Positions 46,050 through 56,770 of a DNA stretch of 64,000 bases are shown here, in pieces; position 1 is the stretch's first letter, and each line of letters begins with the position of its first letter. The stretch comes from Pseudidiomarina marina (GTDB lineage: Bacteria > Pseudomonadota > Gammaproteobacteria > Enterobacterales > Alteromonadaceae), in NCBI RefSeq assembly GCF_003987045.1, contig NZ_PIPZ01000001.1, forward strand, positions 620,001 to 684,000. Reading direction: 5' to 3'. A program made the position numbers and the translations under genes. Under the pieces are notes generated by a model. It did not search any database and was not told the DNA's origin. It worked only from the letters and a program-made list of their open reading frames with translations.

Positions 46050-47117
46050 TTAGATAAGATCGTCATCCATCATAACATCATCTTTTGCTTCAGCAACTTC
46101 CGCTACGGCAGACTTACTACCTTTAACAGGTTTTGCTAATAGCTGTTCGCGAATCTGTTGCTCAATATCCGCAGCAACCGCAGGGTTATCGAGCATAAAT
46201 TTCATCGCATTTGCTTTGCCTTGGCCAATCTTATCGCCTTTGTAGCTATACCACGCACCCGCTTTATCAATAATCTTTTGCTTCACACCAAGATCAATCA
46301 ACTCGCCTTCTTTCGAAATACCGGCGCCATACATGATTTGGAATTCAGCTTGTTTGAACGGTGGTGCAACTTTGTTTTTCACCACCTTCACACGGGTTTC
46401 GTTACCAACAACTTCATCGCCTTCTTTTACCGCACCAGTGCGACGAATATCGAGACGTACCGATGAGTAGAATTTCAGCGCGTTACCGCCAGTTGTGGTT
46501 TCTGGGTTACCAAACATCACACCAATTTTCATTCGAATTTGGTTGATAAAAATACACATGCTGTTTGATTTCTTAATATTCGCAGTCAATTTACGTAAAG
46601 CTTGCGACATCAAGCGTGCTTGTAGCCCCACATGGCTATCACCCATTTCGCCTTCAATTTCAGCTCTTGGCGTTAGTGCCGCAACCGAGTCAACCACAAC
46701 GACATCAACGGCGCCTGAACGCACCAACATGTCACAGATTTCTAGTGCTTGTTCACCAGTATCTGGCTGTGAAACAAGTAACTCATCAACATTGACACCT
46801 AGCTTTTCGGCGTAGATAGGATCAAGGGCATGTTCCGCATCAACAAACGCACAAGTTTTTCCTTTCTTCTGCGCTTCTGCAATGACTTGTAAGGTGAGCG
46901 TTGTTTTACCACTTGATTCAGGTCCATAAATCTCAACCACACGGCCAAATGGAAGCCCGCCAATACCAAGTGCGATATCCAGTGTTAATGAACCAGTTGA
47001 AACTGACTCGATGTCCATTGCTTGGTTATCACCCAAGCGCATAATTGAACCTTTACCAAATTGACGTTCAATTTGCCCTAGCGCGGCGTCGAGTGCTTTT
47101 TGTTTATCGTTGCTCAT
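46050..47117 (-). CDS. recA: Recombinase RecA
   Basis: DNA strand-exchange protein and LexA co-protease, 355 aa. Walker A GPESSGKT is at 65-72, with the L1/L2 DNA loops and the acidic C-terminal tail [11 protein letters not shown] chose the ATG at 47117 ([10 protein letters not shown]), which aligns with E. coli RecA; the longer frame adds eight residues. It is driven by an SOS promoter at 47152-47179. RecX is not adjacent downstream; rssA is. Confidence 0.99.
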   Translation of the reverse strand: MSNDKQKALDAALGQIERQFGKGSIMRLGDNQAMDIESVSTGSLTLDIALGIGGLPFGRVVEIYGPESSGKTTLTLQVIAEAQKKGKTCAFVDAEHALDPIYAEKLGVNVDELLVSQPDTGEQALEICDMLVRSGAVDVVVVDSVAALTPRAEIEGEMGDSHVGLQARLMSQALRKLTANIKKSNSMCIFINQIRMKIGVMFGNPETTTGGNALKFYSSVRLDIRRTGAVKEGDEVVGNETRVKVVKNKVAPPFKQAEFQIMYGAGISKEGELIDLGVKQKIIDKAGAWYSYKGDKIGQGKANAMKFMLDNPAVAADIEQQIREQLLAKPVKGSKSAVAEVAEAKDDVMMDDDLI

Positions 47118-47151
47118 GTTAATGTCCGTTCTGTTGGTCATGTTGTAACTA

Positions 47152-47179
47152 AGTGTACTGTAAATTTATACAGTATCAA
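47152..47179 (-). promoter_or_regulatory. recA promoter
   Basis: On the minus strand, TTGATA (-35), a 16-bp spacer and TACACT (-10). This is the same layout as the E. coli recA promoter, with the LexA box filling the spacer. The -35 overlaps the stop codon of pncC. Confidence 0.88.
47156..47175. promoter_or_regulatory. LexA (SOS) box of recA
   Basis: TACTGTATAAATTTACAGTA on the minus strand contains CTGT, eight bases, ACAG, a near-perfect match to the gammaproteobacterial LexA operator. Confidence 0.95.
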
Positions 47180-47658
47180 GTAATTTTTTCAAAACTTCGC
47201 AAAGCCTCGTCAATTGTCGCCTTGCGAACTTGCGTTCGACTCCCTGCAAACACTTTATGCCAAGTTATACAGTGGTTTTCCCAAGCTAATCCAAACCATA
47301 CCAAACCAACTGGCTTTTCCGGTGTGCCTCCATCAGGACCGGCGATTCCGGTCACCGCAATGGCCACATCACCACCGCTATTCGCTAATGCACCGGAGGC
47401 CATGGCTGCCGCCGTTTCACTCGAAACAGCACCATAGCGCGCCAAAGTGACATTAGGAACATTCAATAGCTCATGTTTGAGCGTATTGGTGTATGTGATA
47501 AAACCACCGGCAAACCACGCTGAGCTGCCAGGAATCGAACTAATAGCATAACCAATTCCACCACCAGTGCAGGATTCCGCAGTGACAATTTGCCATTGAC
47601 GTTGTTGTAACCACTTACCTAAATCTACTGCTAAATCGTGACGTGTTTGTGATACCAT
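47176..47658 (-). CDS. pncC: Nicotinamide-nucleotide amidohydrolase PncC (CinA C-terminal type)
   Basis: Stand-alone CinA C-terminal domain that deamidates NMN to nicotinate mononucleotide, 160 aa. Conserved ESCTGGGIGYAISSIPGSSAWFAGG and GIAGPDGGTPEKPVG are clear. It lies directly upstream of recA, as the E. coli homologue ygaD does, and its stop codon overlaps the recA -35 element. It is divergent from mutS across 52 bp. Confidence 0.95.
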   Translation of the reverse strand: MVSQTRHDLAVDLGKWLQQRQWQIVTAESCTGGGIGYAISSIPGSSAWFAGGFITYTNTLKHELLNVPNVTLARYGAVSSETAAAMASGALANSGGDVAIAVTGIAGPDGGTPEKPVGLVWFGLAWENHCITWHKVFAGSRTQVRKATIDEALRSFEKIT

Positions 47659-47710
47659 TTGACTATTCCCTTATACGCGGTATATCGACTCTATACGGAT
47701 AATAACAGGC

Positions 47711-50293
47711 ATGTCGAACCCACAAAATAACTCGCAAAAAAATTCAGCACATACGCCCATGATGCAGCAATATCTGCGGATAAAAGCAGAACATGCTGAT
47801 ACCCTATTATTCTATCGCATGGGTGATTTTTACGAACTTTTCTATGATGACGCAAAACGCGCTGCTGAGTTACTTGATATTTCACTAACCGCGAGAGGAA
47901 GCAGTAACGGCCACCCCATTCCAATGGCTGGCGTGCCTTATCATGCAGCTGAAAACTATTTAGCACGTTTACTCGAACTTGGTGAATCGGTCGCTATTTG
48001 TGAGCAAATTGGCGACCCCGCAACCAGCAAAGGCCCCGTTGAACGCCAAGTCGTTCGGATTCTTACCCCCGGCACACTGACTGATGAAGCTTTGCTTCCC
48101 GCCGCACAAGAAAATTTACTGGTTGCCGTGAATCCCGGCGATAACTTCGGCATTGCTTGCCTTGATATGGCAAGTGGTCGTTTTACGGTACTTGAGGCAA
48201 ATAGTCGTGAGCAACTTCGTGCCGAACTCGAACGTTTACAACCAGCTGAAGTGTTGTACCCAGAAACTTGGCAATTTAGCGACAAAGAATTGAATTGCAG
48301 CTGTTGTCGCCGTCGCCCCGAATGGGAATTCGATTTTGCCAGTTCTGAGCAGCTACTCTTGCGCCAATTTCAGGTAGCGCACCTTGATGGATTCGGTATT
48401 AGTCACCTACGCACTGCCGTTGGCGCAGCCGGTGCTATCTTAACCTATGTCAAAGCGACGCAGCGCGCGGCATTACCTCATATTACATCGATTATCGCGG
48501 AACGCTACGACGAAGCCATCATGCTCGATGCCGCAACACGTCGAAATTTAGAACTGGTGCGCTCGCTAAGCGGACAGAAAACCGCTTTGTTTGATGTACT
48601 GGATAGCACCAGTACCGCCATGGGAAGCCGCTTGCTACAACGTTGGCTACAACGCCCTTTACGCCAACATCAGCAACTCAACAGTCGTTACGATGCGGTT
48701 GGTGCTCTCCAACAAATTGATTTTCATGAACTTCACCAACAGTTACGCCAAGTCGGCGATGTTGAACGTATTTTGACCCGTATCGGCTTACGCAGTGCAC
48801 GCCCTCGTGATCTCGCTCGATTACGCGTTGCACTGCAGACCTTGCCCAGTATTCAAAACTTAATTCAACATCCTAATCTGGCTCCATGGCAGCAAGCTAT
48901 CTCTACGTTTCCTGAACTTGCTGATTTACTTGAACAAGCGATTGTCGAGCAACCGCCCATGCTCATTCGTGATGGCGGCGTTATTCGTGACGGTTTTGAC
49001 GAAGAGCTTGATGAACAGCGCCAGTTAGCCGCGGGCGCAACCGATTTTCTTCAGCAAATTGAGGCACGAGAGCGACAGCGCACTGGTATCATGACGTTAA
49101 AAATCGGCTACAACAAAGTTCACGGTTACTATTTAGAGGCGAGTCGTGCCGCGAGCGCACAAATTCCGGCCGACTACCAACGTCGCCAAACATTAAAAAA
49201 TGCTGAACGCTATATAATTCCCGAGTTAAAAACCTACGAAGATAAGGTACTTCAAAGCCAAAGCCGTGCGCTTACTCGTGAAAAATGGCTATACGAAAGT
49301 CTCATTGAACAATTAGCCGAACATCTACAACCATTGCAACGTACCGCTTTGGCATTAGCTGAAATCGACGTGCTTCGCAGTTTTGCTGAACAGGCAATTA
49401 CCTATCAATATCAGCGTCCGGAACTGGTTGAACAAGTTCAAATTGAGCTCAGCGATGCGCGGCATCCGGTGATTGAACGGTTACAGCAAGAACCGTTTAT
49501 TGCGAATGATGTTAGTCTAACACCACAACAACGATTACTTCTGATTACCGGCCCGAATATGGGTGGTAAATCAACGTATATGCGGCAAACTGCGTTACTT
49601 GCGATTATGGCGCATTGCGGTAGTTATGTCCCTGCAAGAAAAGCGGTATTTGGCCCTATCGATCGAATTTTTACGCGTATAGGCGCTTCCGATGATCTCG
49701 CTTCGGGGCGTTCAACGTTTATGGTCGAAATGACTGAAGCAGCAAATATTTTGCACAATGCTACTGACAAAAGCTTAGTACTTATGGATGAAATAGGTCG
49801 TGGTACATCAACCTATGACGGGCTTGCTTTAGCGTGGGCCTGTGCCGAAGCATTGTTAGATAAAAACCGTGCCTTAACGTTATTTGCGACACACTATTTT
49901 GAATTAACACAAACCATCGGTCAGCATGCGGGGGCGCTCAATGTTCATGTTGAAGCGACAGAACATGGCGACACCATTGCTTTCCAACATAAGGTTAAAA
50001 CCGGTGCCGCGAGTCGTAGTTTTGGCGTGCAAGTAGCACAACTTGCTGGCTTACCAACCTCCGTGCTACAGCAAGCAAAACAGTATCTACAACAACTTGA
50101 AAGTGATCATCACGGTGTTGTCGAAGCGCTGCCAGCTCAGGCATCTGCTGCGCCGGCACAGGCGCCGTTATTTGAAGTTCAACCGAGCGCGCTTGAACAA
50201 GCGCTTGCTGACTTAGATGTAAATCAATTAACGCCGATTGAGGCGCTAACGTGGTTAGCGCAGTGGCAACAAAAAATGCGCACTAGCGATTAA
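47711..50293 (+). CDS. mutS: DNA mismatch repair protein MutS
   Basis: Mismatch-recognition ATPase, 860 aa. The mismatch-binding F-x-E is Phe40 and Glu42 in GDFYELF; the ATPase has Walker [10 protein letters not shown] near residue 618 and Walker [13 protein letters not shown]. The N-terminal [14 protein letters not shown] and the length match E. coli. The last codons overlap the rpoS terminator stem, so the two convergent genes share DNA at their ends. Confidence 0.98.
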   Translation: MSNPQNNSQKNSAHTPMMQQYLRIKAEHADTLLFYRMGDFYELFYDDAKRAAELLDISLTARGSSNGHPIPMAGVPYHAAENYLARLLELGESVAICEQIGDPATSKGPVERQVVRILTPGTLTDEALLPAAQENLLVAVNPGDNFGIACLDMASGRFTVLEANSREQLRAELERLQPAEVLYPETWQFSDKELNCSCCRRRPEWEFDFASSEQLLLRQFQVAHLDGFGISHLRTAVGAAGAILTYVKATQRAALPHITSIIAERYDEAIMLDAATRRNLELVRSLSGQKTALFDVLDSTSTAMGSRLLQRWLQRPLRQHQQLNSRYDAVGALQQIDFHELHQQLRQVGDVERILTRIGLRSARPRDLARLRVALQTLPSIQNLIQHPNLAPWQQAISTFPELADLLEQAIVEQPPMLIRDGGVIRDGFDEELDEQRQLAAGATDFLQQIEARERQRTGIMTLKIGYNKVHGYYLEASRAASAQIPADYQRRQTLKNAERYIIPELKTYEDKVLQSQSRALTREKWLYESLIEQLAEHLQPLQRTALALAEIDVLRSFAEQAITYQYQRPELVEQVQIELSDARHPVIERLQQEPFIANDVSLTPQQRLLLITGPNMGGKSTYMRQTALLAIMAHCGSYVPARKAVFGPIDRIFTRIGASDDLASGRSTFMVEMTEAANILHNATDKSLVLMDEIGRGTSTYDGLALAWACAEALLDKNRALTLFATHYFELTQTIGQHAGALNVHVEATEHGDTIAFQHKVKTGAASRSFGVQVAQLAGLPTSVLQQAKQYLQQLESDHHGVVEALPAQASAAPAQAPLFEVQPSALEQALADLDVNQLTPIEALTWLAQWQQKMRTSD

Positions 50294-50306
50294 GCTTGTG
50301 CGCATT
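50271..50306 (-). terminator. rpoS terminator overlapping the mutS 3' end
   Basis: AATGCGCAC (50275-50283) pairs with GTGCGCATT (50298-50306) around a 14-base loop. On the minus strand this is followed by a run of T residues. The stem and U-run fall within the last codons of mutS (stop 50291-50293). Confidence 0.75.
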
Positions 50307-50335
50307 GAGTTCGTCGATAACAATCGAATTGCAAT

Positions 50336-51304
50336 TTAATCGCGATGAAACAATGAATCTAAGCTCAAGCCTTGCTGCCTAAGCATATCGCGTAAACGTC
50401 GTAACGCTTCAACTTGTATTTGCCGCACCCGTTCACGCGTCAGACCAATTTCACGTCCAACATCTTCTAACGTGGCCGGCTCATAACCTAACAAACCAAA
50501 ACGGCGTGCCAATACTTCACGCTGCTTTTCATTTAAATTTTCCAACCAAGTCATGATGTGATCGCGCACGTCTTCTTCTTGCATATCGCCTTCCGGACCG
50601 TAATCGTTATCGTCCGTAAGCATATCGACAAGTGCTTTATCGTTGTCGCTACCGCCCATAGGCGTATCGACAGAGGTAACTCGTTCGTTGAGACGCAACA
50701 TCCGGCTCACATCGGCTACCGAAACATCGAGTTTTTCAGCAATATCTTCCGCGGTTGGTTCATGATCAAGTGTATGCGCTAATTCCCGAGCCGCTCTTAA
50801 GTAACTATTTAGCTCTTTGACGACATGAATAGGCAAGCGAATAGTGCGCGTTTGATTCATAATTGCGCGCTCAATGGTCTGACGAATCCACCAAGTCGCA
50901 TAAGTAGAAAAACGAAAACCACGTTCAGGATCAAACTTTTCAACCGCACGAATGAGGCCGAGGTTACCCTCTTCAACCAAATCAAGTAGAGCCAATCCAC
51001 GGTTGGTATATCGACGGGCAATCTTCACAACCAAGCGCAAGTTACTTTCAATCATGCGCGCTCGTGCTTTAGCATCCCCTTTACGGGCTAAACGAGAAAA
51101 ATGAACTTCTTCTTCGGCACTTAACAGCGGTGAGTAACCTATTTCACTCAAATATAACTGCGTCGCGTCCATTTTCTTTTGGTAATTGACACGATTGGCA
51201 AGAATTTCTTCGAATGCCTCATCACTGTCATCGGGCGCAGATTGCTCCATTGACAGCAACTCTTGCTCATCAATTTCGTCTATGTCTTCCTGATCTCGAC
51301 TCAT
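50336..51304 (-). CDS. rpoS: RNA polymerase sigma factor RpoS
   Basis: Stationary-phase/general-stress sigma factor, 322 aa. Region 1.2 starts at [16 protein letters not shown], region 2 holds [26 protein letters not shown], and region 4.2 is [28 protein letters not shown]. The start ATG overlaps the nlpD stop (ATGA), with GGGGGA five bases upstream. This tight junction differs from E. coli, where a long leader regulated by small RNAs precedes rpoS; a promoter inside nlpD remains possible. Confidence 0.97.
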   Translation of the reverse strand: MSRDQEDIDEIDEQELLSMEQSAPDDSDEAFEEILANRVNYQKKMDATQLYLSEIGYSPLLSAEEEVHFSRLARKGDAKARARMIESNLRLVVKIARRYTNRGLALLDLVEEGNLGLIRAVEKFDPERGFRFSTYATWWIRQTIERAIMNQTRTIRLPIHVVKELNSYLRAARELAHTLDHEPTAEDIAEKLDVSVADVSRMLRLNERVTSVDTPMGGSDNDKALVDMLTDDNDYGPEGDMQEEDVRDHIMTWLENLNEKQREVLARRFGLLGYEPATLEDVGREIGLTRERVRQIQVEALRRLRDMLRQQGLSLDSLFHRD

Positions 51305-52158
51305 TGTGTCCCCCGAGGCAAATAGTGCCGTGGATTTACCGACTTTCCGCGAAACCGCACTTGAAAGTGCAGTTTCACACGTTCCGCATCGGTATCGCCC
51401 ATGGCGGCGATTTCATCGCCTTTGTTGACCCATTGTTGCTCTTTCACTAACAGCTTCTGGTTATGGGCATAGGCCGTAATATAGTCATCGTTATGTTTCA
51501 AAATAATTAACTGACCATACCCTTTTAATGCATTGCCTGCATAAACCACTTTCCCCGCGGCTGCGGCATAAATCGGATCGTTGCGATTACCGGCAATATC
51601 TAAGCCTTTGCTACCCGTTTCAGCTGTTGAAAACTCTTTCAACACACGCCCGCTGTTAGGCCACTGCCAAACAATATCTTTGCTTGCTGGGAGTGCCGGT
51701 TCTGTTTTTTGCGGCGGCAATGGCCGACTCGCTACAGACTGTTGCTTTGTTGTTAACGGCTTGCTTTTATTTTGTTTACTCTGCTGTTCACGATACTCTT
51801 TCTTTGGCGTCGACGCAATGGTTTGTGACGTGTTCGCTGGTCTCGTCGGCGTCGTTGCGGAAGCCGTTGCCGTTAACCGCAATTTCTGTCCCGGCACTAT
51901 CGTATATGGTGCTGGGATGTTATTCCATTGTGCCAATGTTCGCACATCTTCGTTGGCACGAAACGCAATGGAATAAAGTGTATCGCCCTGTTCGACGGTA
52001 TAGGAGGGAGATGTCAAACTAGCCGGCTCAAAATCATGAATGGTTTTGCCTTTATATAATCGGGTAACCGGTGCTGGCTCAGTCCGCTGCGCACACCCAG
52101 AAAGCACTAGAATCAGCGCTATTGATAACCCAATCAGCTGTTTAACGCGTCCACACAT
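51301..52158 (-). CDS. nlpD: NlpD, LysM/degenerate M23 lipoprotein
   Basis: Outer-membrane lipoprotein that activates the amidase AmiC during cell division. From ATG 52158 the signal ends in LVLSGC (Cys22). One LysM domain ([20 protein letters not shown], about 53-96) precedes a Gln/Lys/Thr-rich linker and the LytM fold, whose zinc ligands are degenerate (GLDIAG lacks the His), as in E. coli NlpD. The 5' end overlaps yqaA by 17 bp. It is shorter than E. coli NlpD (379 aa). Confidence 0.93.
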   Translation of the reverse strand: MCGRVKQLIGLSIALILVLSGCAQRTEPAPVTRLYKGKTIHDFEPASLTSPSYTVEQGDTLYSIAFRANEDVRTLAQWNNIPAPYTIVPGQKLRLTATASATTPTRPANTSQTIASTPKKEYREQQSKQNKSKPLTTKQQSVASRPLPPQKTEPALPASKDIVWQWPNSGRVLKEFSTAETGSKGLDIAGNRNDPIYAAAAGKVVYAGNALKGYGQLIILKHNDDYITAYAHNQKLLVKEQQWVNKGDEIAAMGDTDAERVKLHFQVRFRGKSVNPRHYLPRGTQ

Positions 52159-52720
52159 AAGCGATGATGGCGAGTATAACCATCCCCCAACCGATACGGT
52201 CAACATAGGTTCGTAATTGTACCGCCATTTTCGGTCCACCTGTTTTCAGTAACCACGCCACTAAAAAAAATCGTAAGCCACGGCTAATCACAGAACCTAA
52301 GACAAATGGCAGAAACGCCACACTCAGCATGCCGCCAGTTACAGTAAATAGCTTATACGGCAGTGGCGAAAATCCGGCAATGAAAATTATCCAAAAACCG
52401 TATTCATGGAACCAACTGGTAACCCGTGCCAATTTTTCTTCGTACCCTGCCCATTCAACCAACGGCAGTACGACAGGATCAAACAAGAAGTACCCTAGCC
52501 AATAGCCGGCAATACCACCAAGCACTGATGCGATTGTGGTTATCCAAGCAAACTGCCAAGCACGCTGCGGCTGTGTCATCGCCATTGGTGCTAGCATAAC
52601 ATCCGGTGGAATTGGAAAAATAACCGACTCAGAAAAACTCAACCCAGCAAGAATTGCCGGCGCGCGGCGATGTTGTGACCAACTTAAAACTTTGTCATAG
52701 AGCCAACCAAATAGCTTCAT
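52142..52720 (-). CDS. yqaA: YqaA, DedA/VTT-family membrane protein
   Basis: Inner-membrane protein of the SNARE-associated/DedA (VTT) superfamily, 192 aa with about four to five membrane segments. It carries the [11 protein letters not shown] and [14 protein letters not shown] segments typical of this branch. DedA relatives act in lipid transport and membrane homeostasis, but no specific activity is known here. It is inserted between pcm and nlpD and overlaps both by a few bases (ATGA with pcm). Confidence 0.9.
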   Translation of the reverse strand: MKLFGWLYDKVLSWSQHRRAPAILAGLSFSESVIFPIPPDVMLAPMAMTQPQRAWQFAWITTIASVLGGIAGYWLGYFLFDPVVLPLVEWAGYEEKLARVTSWFHEYGFWIIFIAGFSPLPYKLFTVTGGMLSVAFLPFVLGSVISRGLRFFLVAWLLKTGGPKMAVQLRTYVDRIGWGMVILAIIAYVWTR

Positions 52721-53352
52721 GTAGTTGCCCCTGGTACTAACGGTACAAATTTCACTTCACCCAATTCCTTTTGTTCAAATTCGTCGCCAAAACGACGCAC
52801 GACAATGAGTCGTTGTGTGGTGGTGCCAACTGGAATGACCATCACGCCGCCATCGGTTAGCTGTTGTAGTAACGCCATCGGCATGGAACTCGCAGCTGCA
52901 GTGACGATAATGCCATCGAATGGAGCTTTGCTTGCCCACCCCTGCCAACCATCGCCATGGCGCATTGATACGTTGTGTAAATCGAGTTTCTTTAATCTTC
53001 GCTTGGCTTGATACTGCAATTCAGCAATTCGTTCCACGGAATAAACATGATTCACTAACTGTGCCAAAATTGCTGTTTGATAGCCACTACCTGTACCAAT
53101 TTCTAACACTTTTTGACAATCATGTTGCATTAATAATTGCGTCATTGACGCAACCATCAGTGGCTGCGAAATAGTTTGTCCCTGGCCAATTGGCAGCGCT
53201 GTATTTTCATAGGCTTTGTGAGCGAGCGATTCGGGCATAAACAAATGCCGGGGCGTGGTTCGAATGACATTTAACACGGCCGTATTAGTAATGCCTTCAG
53301 CGCGTAATTTATCCGCTAATTTACGCGCCATACCTTGAAAATTCTGAATCAT
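52717..53352 (-). CDS. pcm: Protein-L-isoaspartate O-methyltransferase
   Basis: Repairs isoaspartyl residues with S-adenosylmethionine. The protein has 211 aa; the SAM motif [16 protein letters not shown] and the PCMT signature GQTISQP are intact. Its start overlaps the surE stop by four bases and its stop overlaps yqaA by four. surE-pcm-nlpD-rpoS is a stationary-phase cluster shared with E. coli. Confidence 0.97.
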   Translation of the reverse strand: MIQNFQGMARKLADKLRAEGITNTAVLNVIRTTPRHLFMPESLAHKAYENTALPIGQGQTISQPLMVASMTQLLMQHDCQKVLEIGTGSGYQTAILAQLVNHVYSVERIAELQYQAKRRLKKLDLHNVSMRHGDGWQGWASKAPFDGIIVTAAASSMPMALLQQLTDGGVMVIPVGTTTQRLIVVRRFGDEFEQKELGEVKFVPLVPGATT

Positions 53353-54104
53353 GTTGTCGTGTTCGTTAACCAGTTAGACAAAGTGTCTTGATGACTCCGC
53401 GCCGTCATATCCAAACTTAACGGCGTTATCGAGACATAACCTTCACGCACGGCGTGAAAATCGGTTCCCTCGGCATCGTCTTGATGACCACCAATCGGAC
53501 CGTACCAAAAGATGTCGCGACCAAAAGGGTCTTTGCTTTGCACCATTGTTTCGGCTCGGTGACGACGCCCCAGACGGGTCACTTTGTAACCTTTGAGATC
53601 GTCATACGGTACCGCTGGTACATTAATATTCAAAATGGTGTCCAAGCGCAGGGGTTGTTCTGCCATACGGCTGACAATATCCGCAACAACCTGAGCTGCC
53701 GTATCGTAGTACTCATCACTACGTGAACCCATCGAAACCGCAATGGCAGGCAAGCCCATGAAGCGCCCTTCCATTGCCGCGGCAACGGTACCTGAATACA
53801 GCACGTCGTCACCCATGTTTGGGCCATCATTAATGCCGGAAACAACCAAATCAACATCATCAGCGAGTGGCGAATTGGTACCGAGGTGGACACAATCAGT
53901 CGGTGTCCCGTTCAGTGAATAAAAGCCGTTAGGTAAACGCTGCATCCGAAGCGGATTATGGAGTGTTAACGAATTACTGGCGCCGCTGCAGTTGCGATCT
54001 GGTGCAATAACACGAACTTGAGCAATATCTTTTAAACGCATGTAGAGCGCTTCAATCCCGGGTGCATGTACACCATCGTCGTTGCTGACTAACAACTTCA
54101 TCAT
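53349..54104 (-). CDS. surE: 5'/3'-nucleotidase SurE
   Basis: Metal-dependent nucleotidase and exopolyphosphatase of stationary phase. The metal site SNDDG is at the N-terminus, with ASNSLT and [19 protein letters not shown] further on. The start is one of two adjacent ATGs (54104 or 54101) just after the truD stop; AAGG lies 11 bases before the first. Length is about 251 aa, as in E. coli. Confidence 0.95.
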   Translation of the reverse strand: MMKLLVSNDDGVHAPGIEALYMRLKDIAQVRVIAPDRNCSGASNSLTLHNPLRMQRLPNGFYSLNGTPTDCVHLGTNSPLADDVDLVVSGINDGPNMGDDVLYSGTVAAAMEGRFMGLPAIAVSMGSRSDEYYDTAAQVVADIVSRMAEQPLRLDTILNINVPAVPYDDLKGYKVTRLGRRHRAETMVQSKDPFGRDIFWYGPIGGHQDDAEGTDFHAVREGYVSITPLSLDMTARSHQDTLSNWLTNTTT

Positions 54105-54108
54105 GAGT

Positions 54109-55185
54109 TTAATTACCTTGTGTTGGTTCACTAATTAGGGCGCTATTGGGAGTACTCATGGAATCACAAATCAATTCACGTAATACACTCGTGGCAAAAC
54201 TACCACGCGGCAATGAGAACTCGAGTTCAGCGCAATCATCTGCTAACCAGCGTAGTTGCGGGTTCTGTAACGTCATCAGTAATGGGCGACGGGCATGGTC
54301 AACCCGCTGTTTAGCTAAGCCGTCCATTAACTCTGGATACCGCCGGCAAATCGACTGTTCAAACTCTGCTATCGACGCGGAGCTTGCCCATTTGTCGCTG
54401 CCTGGCAACGGTGCTGTCAACATGATATCACCCTGCGAATAGCGCTCAAACAAACTTGCGTCTAACGTATCAACAACGAAAAACGACTGACTACCCTGTA
54501 ACATGACAGCATCGCCAATTTCCGGCATCAAACGTTGCGTAGAAATGCGTTCGCTTACCACTTGGTTAAATAAAAATGAACGAGCCGCTGATAAATATAA
54601 ACCGATTTGATTGCGGGTTAACCGGCGTTTCAATTGTCCCGAAAACCAGCGTTTGGCTTGCTCAATATTCTGACCATTGTGACCAAAGCGCTGTTCACCA
54701 AAATAGTTTGGCACACCTTGCTCGACAATTTGCTGCCAGCGTTGCTTAAATTGTTCAGTTTGATCAATATCTCGGATTTTCAATACAAAATGATTAGCGC
54801 GGTGCGTTCCGGTTTTAAGTTTTTTGGGCTGCAGCGCGGCTTTTTCTACCGAAAATTCAGGATGCTCTAGGGTTTCCCACGGTAGCAGCGCTTGGCCTGG
54901 TAGCTGCACTGAAAACCATTGGTACGTAACAGCATGGCGATCTTTTAAACCGGAAAAGCTGACATCTCGTTCTTTTACCCCCGCAAACTTGGCTAATTGA
55001 CCGGCTACAAAAGCAGTGTTCGCTCCTTTTTTCTTAACCCATAGCCATTGATGCTCGCCGACTTGTTCGCTTGGTTCAGTAACCGGTAATGCCAACACTT
55101 CGGTTACCTGAAAATCTTCAGGTGAAGCTTTAAACGTGCCACGGCAGGTCGGAATTCCATGTAAATAGGCGTCAGTCACGGGCAA
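54109..55185 (-). CDS. truD: tRNA pseudouridine(13) synthase TruD
   Basis: Modifies U13 of tRNA-Glu. The protein has 358 aa; catalytic Asp82 lies in [13 protein letters not shown] and the TruD family signature [11 protein letters not shown] is present. It overlaps ispF by 14 bp, the same ispD-ispF-truD-surE order as E. coli. Confidence 0.96.
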   Translation of the reverse strand: MPVTDAYLHGIPTCRGTFKASPEDFQVTEVLALPVTEPSEQVGEHQWLWVKKKGANTAFVAGQLAKFAGVKERDVSFSGLKDRHAVTYQWFSVQLPGQALLPWETLEHPEFSVEKAALQPKKLKTGTHRANHFVLKIRDIDQTEQFKQRWQQIVEQGVPNYFGEQRFGHNGQNIEQAKRWFSGQLKRRLTRNQIGLYLSAARSFLFNQVVSERISTQRLMPEIGDAVMLQGSQSFFVVDTLDASLFERYSQGDIMLTAPLPGSDKWASSASIAEFEQSICRRYPELMDGLAKQRVDHARRPLLMTLQNPQLRWLADDCAELEFSLPRGSFATSVLRELICDSMSTPNSALISEPTQGN

Positions 55186-55657
55186 TACTCGGCATCAACA
55201 GAACAACGGCATGACAAGCGATACCCTCTTTTCGACCGACGAAACCAAGCTTCTCGGTCGTCGTCGCTTTCACATTTATTTGGCTTACATCGGCGGCTAA
55301 AAGTGCAGCAATACGCTCCCGCATGGCTGGAATGTGGCCCGCCAGTTTTGGGGCTTGGGCAACGACGGTAACATCGAGATTACCCAGCTCGAACCCTTGG
55401 TGCTTAACCAACCGATAGACATGCTGTAACAGTTTTCCGCTATCAGCACCGGCATATTGTGCATCCGTATCAGGAAAATGTTGCCCAATATCGCCTAGGG
55501 CAACTGCGCCAAGCAATGCATCAGCAACTGCATGTAATATGACGTCACCGTCAGAATGCGCAATCAAGCCTTGCTCATGTGGTACTTGAATACCACCAAG
55601 TGTTAGTGGCCCGTCACCACCGAATTTATGCACATCATAACCGTGCCCTATTCGCAT
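55172..55657 (-). CDS. ispF: 2-C-methyl-D-erythritol 2,4-cyclodiphosphate synthase
   Basis: MEP-pathway enzyme of isoprenoid synthesis, 161 aa, homotrimer. Zinc ligands Asp8 and His10 (GYDVHKF) and the [21 protein letters not shown] motif are present. It overlaps ispD by 10 bp and truD by 14 bp. Confidence 0.97.
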   Translation of the reverse strand: MRIGHGYDVHKFGGDGPLTLGGIQVPHEQGLIAHSDGDVILHAVADALLGAVALGDIGQHFPDTDAQYAGADSGKLLQHVYRLVKHQGFELGNLDVTVVAQAPKLAGHIPAMRERIAALLAADVSQINVKATTTEKLGFVGRKEGIACHAVVLLMPSIARD

Positions 55658-56370
55658 GCTTGCTCCTTTGCCATTAAAGCGATAAACATTGCCGCCAAGC
55701 GCTCGTCACCAGGCTGCGTAATTTTAATATTGGTTTGCTGCCCCACCACTAACTTCGGATGTCCACCGGTAAGTTCAATGGCAGAGGCTTCATCGGTAAT
55801 TGCCGCATGCTCAACCCCAAGCTGACGCAGTGCCTCAATAAGCTGTTCGGCGCGGAAAACTTGAGGTGTTAGCGCTCGCCATAATCCTTCGCGCGGTACA
55901 CTGTTGGCAATAATATCGGCTTTAGCGACTTGCGTTTGTTTGATGGTATCGGCAACAGGAAGAGCAAGAATGGCGCCATCGCCATGTTCAATTCCTGCAT
56001 CAATCACAGCTTTCAATTCAGACAATTGTAAACACGGTCGCGCAGCATCATGCACCACAACCCAATGGAAGCCATCCGCTTGTGCCGCTGCAACGCCGGC
56101 AAATACCGATGCGGCACGAGTGGCGCCGCCAACAACCAAATGTACTGGGCAGTTCGTTTTAAAATGGATTGACTGCACTCGTATATCGTCCGCGGCGACA
56201 GCAATGTAGATAGCAGCTACACGGTTATCTGCAGCGACAGCAGCGACACTGTGTTCAAGAACTGTTTTGTCGGCAATGCGAAGATACTGTTTTGGCTCGG
56301 CCAGACCCATACGACTGCCGATACCGGCAGCAGGAATTACTGCGGCAACCTTAAGCTGGTTATGCATCAT
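55648..56370 (-). CDS. ispD: 2-C-methyl-D-erythritol 4-phosphate cytidylyltransferase
   Basis: Third MEP-pathway enzyme, 240 aa. It has the nucleotide-binding N-terminus [19 protein letters not shown] and the signature [10 protein letters not shown]. It is five bases after ftsB and overlaps ispF, a conserved division/isoprenoid unit. Confidence 0.97.
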   Translation of the reverse strand: MMHNQLKVAAVIPAAGIGSRMGLAEPKQYLRIADKTVLEHSVAAVAADNRVAAIYIAVAADDIRVQSIHFKTNCPVHLVVGGATRAASVFAGVAAAQADGFHWVVVHDAARPCLQLSELKAVIDAGIEHGDGAILALPVADTIKQTQVAKADIIANSVPREGLWRALTPQVFRAEQLIEALRQLGVEHAAITDEASAIELTGGHPKLVVGQQTNIKITQPGDERLAAMFIALMAKEQACE

Positions 56371-56375
56371 CTCTA

Positions 56376-56663
56376 TTAATTCGTTGTTTGTTTCACTGGC
56401 ACAATGCGGAAAAAGGTTTCGTGCCGCTTAATCAACCCAAGTTCGTTACGCGCGCGCTCTTCAAGTGCAACCTGACCTTCGCGCAAATCCGCGATATCAG
56501 CCGCTAACACTTGGTTGCGCTGCGTTAATCGTGTATTGGTTTCCGCTTGTCGCACCACATCTGACTGTAAGTGCCAATAATCTGGTAAGCTGTTTTTACC
56601 GAACCACAGCCGATATTGAAGCGCAATGAGAGCGACAATAAAGATGAGTTTCAATAATCGCAT
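56376..56663 (-). CDS. ftsB: Cell division protein FtsB
   Basis: Bitopic inner-membrane divisome protein that forms the FtsQBL complex. The protein has 95 aa: one membrane helix (about 3-21, MRLLKLIFIVALIALQYRLW), then a coiled coil (about 28-65) with the GQVALEERARNELGLI motif. The ATG at 56663 has GGGGA six bases upstream and is preferred over the longer frame from 56675. Confidence 0.95.
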   Translation of the reverse strand: MRLLKLIFIVALIALQYRLWFGKNSLPDYWHLQSDVVRQAETNTRLTQRNQVLAADIADLREGQVALEERARNELGLIKRHETFFRIVPVKQTTN

Positions 56664-56770
56664 AGCTGTCCCCACTTGCTGTTGTTCGTTATTATAAATA
56701 AATGCAGCAGTACTGCTAGTATATCGACCTTTGTCGTAAAGCCCAACGATTAATCGAGAGCGTCTTTATT

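Noticed and set aside
51581-52022. Overlapping plus-strand frames of 131 and 112 codons opposite nlpD
   Set aside because: They mirror the low-complexity linker of nlpD; no start signals.
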